From the NCBI GenBank assembly GCA_013398175.1, contig VZRZ01006177.1:53268-117267 (forward strand): a stretch of DNA of 64,000 nucleotides, read 5' to 3'. The notes under the pieces were generated by a model. It saw only the letters and a list, made by a program, of their open reading frames with translations, had not been told where the DNA came from and did no database searches. This DNA comes from Climacteris rufus. Its lineage: Eukaryota > Chordata > Aves > Passeriformes > Climacteridae. Positions 61,216 to 64,000 of this stretch are shown one piece after another (the stretch's first letter is position 1; each line of letters begins with the position of its first letter). A program made the translations under genes and the position numbers.

Positions 61216-64000
61216 TTGAAAACACCATTTTACAATGCTGGAATGCCATTTATATTCCCAGGTGAGTTCTCTGTCAAGCAGGATTTTCTCATATGTTTCA
61301 AGTCCTTGTTTTTTTCCCAAAGTCTGTGTTGTACTTATCTGTCCCTCTTACCCATTTTGCCTACTAAAGCTTTTCAATACTGCCCTGTAGTCCCCACATT
61401 CTTTAGAGGCTCCTTATCCAATTTGTCTTCTGTATCCTGCTTGGTCTCCTTTTCCTAAGATAATGAAACAGATTCATTCCTTCAGCAGCTCCTTCCCTCC
61501 ACAATATCAGCTCCCTGTTAATATTCTACATATTTCAAAGACCTCCAGATGCTCTGAACTGAATACATCCGATTCTCTGGAATCATGAGTCAAATGCATA
61601 ACTCTTAAGAAGTTACAGTTGTTGAAGTGTAAAATGTCCATTCGCAAGATTTCCAGCACCTTCTGAAGAGTGGGGATTTTTCAAAAGCATTTAAATTAGC
61701 TAAATTTTGGCAGAATTCCCCAATGCACATTAAAAAAAAAAGAAAAAACAAAAAACCAAAAAAATCACAAAATATGCTATTGTCACGAGGTCATTCTTTC
61801 TTTAATCTGAATTTCAGGTCTAAGATTTAAAACTTTTTATATATGTACATAATTTAGAAAAGGCGTTCATCTCCTTGCTAGAAGACTCTTGGGGAAATAG
61901 GAACTCTCTTACAATAAAGGTCAATATCATGCTCTAGAGAAAAATCGGGGTCTTCACAACTTAAACTACGGAAATTTTCTTTTCATTCCATATTTGGCTC
62001 AGCTTTTATGATGTTAAATATGCAAATGTGATACAGTAACTAGAAAATAAATATATTTTATTCTCATGACTGACCACACCAATATTCCCTCCTGAGTTTG
62101 CTTCTAATCCTGATCAAAATGCTGCTATTCAGAGATGGAAAGCATTTTGCAAACTCATGTTAAATGCTTCCATAATAGGAGAAATTATTTCTGCATGTAT
62201 TTGCTAAAATCTTTAGAGCATGAGATTAGAACATTTGTTGCATGATCCAACAAAAGTGATCAAGATTTCTTTCAATCCTTCTTACTTTAGCAAAGTAGGT
62301 TTTAGCATTTACTGTCAGATTGTAATGGTTTGCACTGAATGTTTTTACCCAGTACTTTTTTAATTTCTCTAAAAACTACTTTTTCTTTTCTTTCTTACCA
62401 CTATGATTTTTAGTATTTGCTTATCTTGTCAATTTAACTGCAAGTTCTTGTATATATCCTGTCTTTTAGGTACTAAACAAAAAAAAACTTCTAGATAATC
62501 TTGCTGATTGGTGGCACAAAAAAAAAATCTCAAATTTTATGACACTGATGTATAGGTTTCATGTCAGCCCAAACCAAATCACAGTAAGACTGCTATGACA
62601 CTGCAGCCAGATTTGGTCCACATTTGTTAATACCCAATTTTCAGGAAAGAATTTGTAAGGATTTTTTTTAATGTGTTTACTGTATTTGTATACAATGTTG
62701 GTACACACAAACTACATTAGATGTCAAAATATTTGATCACTTCAACATGTTTAGAGAGGTCATAGAGTTCCTCTATTTTGAAATTATTGTCTTTAAATTT
62801 AAAAATAGTCTTTTGTTTTATAAATCACTATATCTCCCTCAGTTTGCCTATATTTCAATTAATAATGCATGAAAATATATAATAATGCTTAATACTTTGT
62901 TGACATCTATACATGTGAAATTAAATAATTTTTAATAATAACTAAAATTAATATATCTATACACATACATACATTTCATTATATATATATTTCATTATAC
63001 ACAACAATAGAAACACACACAGTGAACCACATTTACTATGAAGTCACAAGCTTCCCAGGCTGGAAATGCTCCACTATTTAGAGATAGGTTCTTAACAGAA
63101 TTATGTGAATTGTGTTGTCTACCACAGCAGTGGCCTTCACATGACTGTAGATAAGCTGCACTTAATGCAGACACAAAGATCTGACTCTCCAAACCATGCC
63201 TAAAAGTGTTGATAGCTCTGTCCCTGAATGCAAGAAAAGGGCACAAATATTTCTGAACAGCATCCAGAGATATAAAAAAAATCTTTTTCATCATGATTTA
63301 GCTTAACTATGAGCCAAGGTTTCCAGAAATGTGCTCCCTAGCCAATTTAGTACAGCATGGCCATGGTGTTCCTTACTTAAGATAAGTAAAGCTAAAGCTT
63401 CTCAATTAATTAAGAGTTTTCATGATTTCACTGTCAGACAAATTGATTCGGTTTTACACTCAATTTGATTTTGTGCTGGACAGAAAATGACTCGGTTAGA
63501 AAATAAAGAAATGTGGTTGGAACAGGGCTTTAATTAATTCTACTGAAAAATACCTCAAATGCAATGTACCCTGAAGAAATACTCCTCCAACTATATTCAA
63601 TAAAGGTTGTTTATCAAAGTAATTATTTCCTTTAGGGAATTCCTTAGAATTTTCTCTTTAAATATATGAAGGCTCAAAAAAGCAAGCTTTTACTTCTGTG
63701 ACCTTGAAGAAACATCTTAGTACAAACTTTGCTTCAACAAACAAAACAAAATTTGCTTCAACAGGAAAAGAAAAAGTGTTTTATTTTTAAAAATATTTAA
63801 TTGCCTCTGTTAATAAACCTTATAACAAATTAACCCTTGGATCTCTGCTAAAAAGCTTCCTGTTTATATCCATAGTATATCTTTCCATAGGAAGACATAA
63901 GACAGGATATAAATGTAATATAGATTGTATACTACCTTGTATGCTATTTTTCTTCACATTTTTATATGTAATAAGAAAAATGTTCTTTCAATAAAATAGT
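61216..64000. other. No gene or repeat recognised
   Basis: AT-rich to the end of the window, with small A-runs (61731) and (AT)n near 62970-62990. Nothing coding is supported. Confidence 0.5.

Overview
The window is AT-rich vertebrate nuclear DNA, almost certainly from a bird. The main evidence is at least eight CR1 non-LTR retrotransposon fragments. These carry the sauropsid-type 3' end (repeats of the TTCTATGA type), the CR1 3' untranslated region and pieces of CR1 reverse transcriptase. Around them lie about a dozen solitary LTRs of several endogenous retrovirus (ERV) families. I found no host gene, exon, RNA gene, operon or CRISPR array that I can defend. The region reads as intergenic DNA or the inside of a very large intron. 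None of the open reading frames looks like a functional gene. The only recognisable protein pieces are broken CR1 reverse transcriptase.

Layout. 1-102 is a hexanucleotide pyrimidine microsatellite cut by the window edge. 0.8-13.5 kb holds probable or certain LTRs near 0.8, 4.4, 8.5, 12.0 and 13.0 kb and small CR1 tails at 7.3 and 9.2 kb. 16.2-28.3 kb holds two same-strand solo LTRs of one family (A). Between them is a 1.7-kb CR1 (23.6-25.3 kb) bounded on both sides by outward-facing, inverted pieces of another LTR family (C). 33.6-33.8 kb is a T-rich minisatellite with a strict 26-bp period. 35.8-37.0 kb is a 1231-bp solo LTR of family C with a 5-bp target-site duplication. 38.1-39.8 kb is a plus-strand CR1 split by an unclassified insert of about 1 kb. 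41.2-43.8 kb is a minus-strand CR1 tract into which two LTRs of opposite orientation were inserted. 45.1-45.8 kb is a second copy of the family B LTR seen at 12.0 kb. 50.1 kb is an AAAGG/AAGGG pentanucleotide array. 56.4-57.8 kb has two CR1s in opposite orientation, 60.6 kb a short LTR-like element, and 61.0 kb a last CR1 tail.

History that can be read. The LTRs were delimited by TG...CA-type ends and target-site duplications of 4, 5 or 6 bp, so several retroviral lineages contributed. No internal retroviral region (gag, pol or env) was recognised beside any LTR, so every delimited copy looks like a solo LTR left by recombination. CR1 copies predate the LTRs that interrupt them. I did not find an undescribed functional system. 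The items most worth a second look are the inverted LTR arms around the 24-kb CR1, the unclassified insert at 38.4-39.5 kb, the 28-bp exact direct repeat near 19.3/19.8 kb, the pentanucleotide array at 50.1 kb and the nested cluster at 41-42.6 kb.
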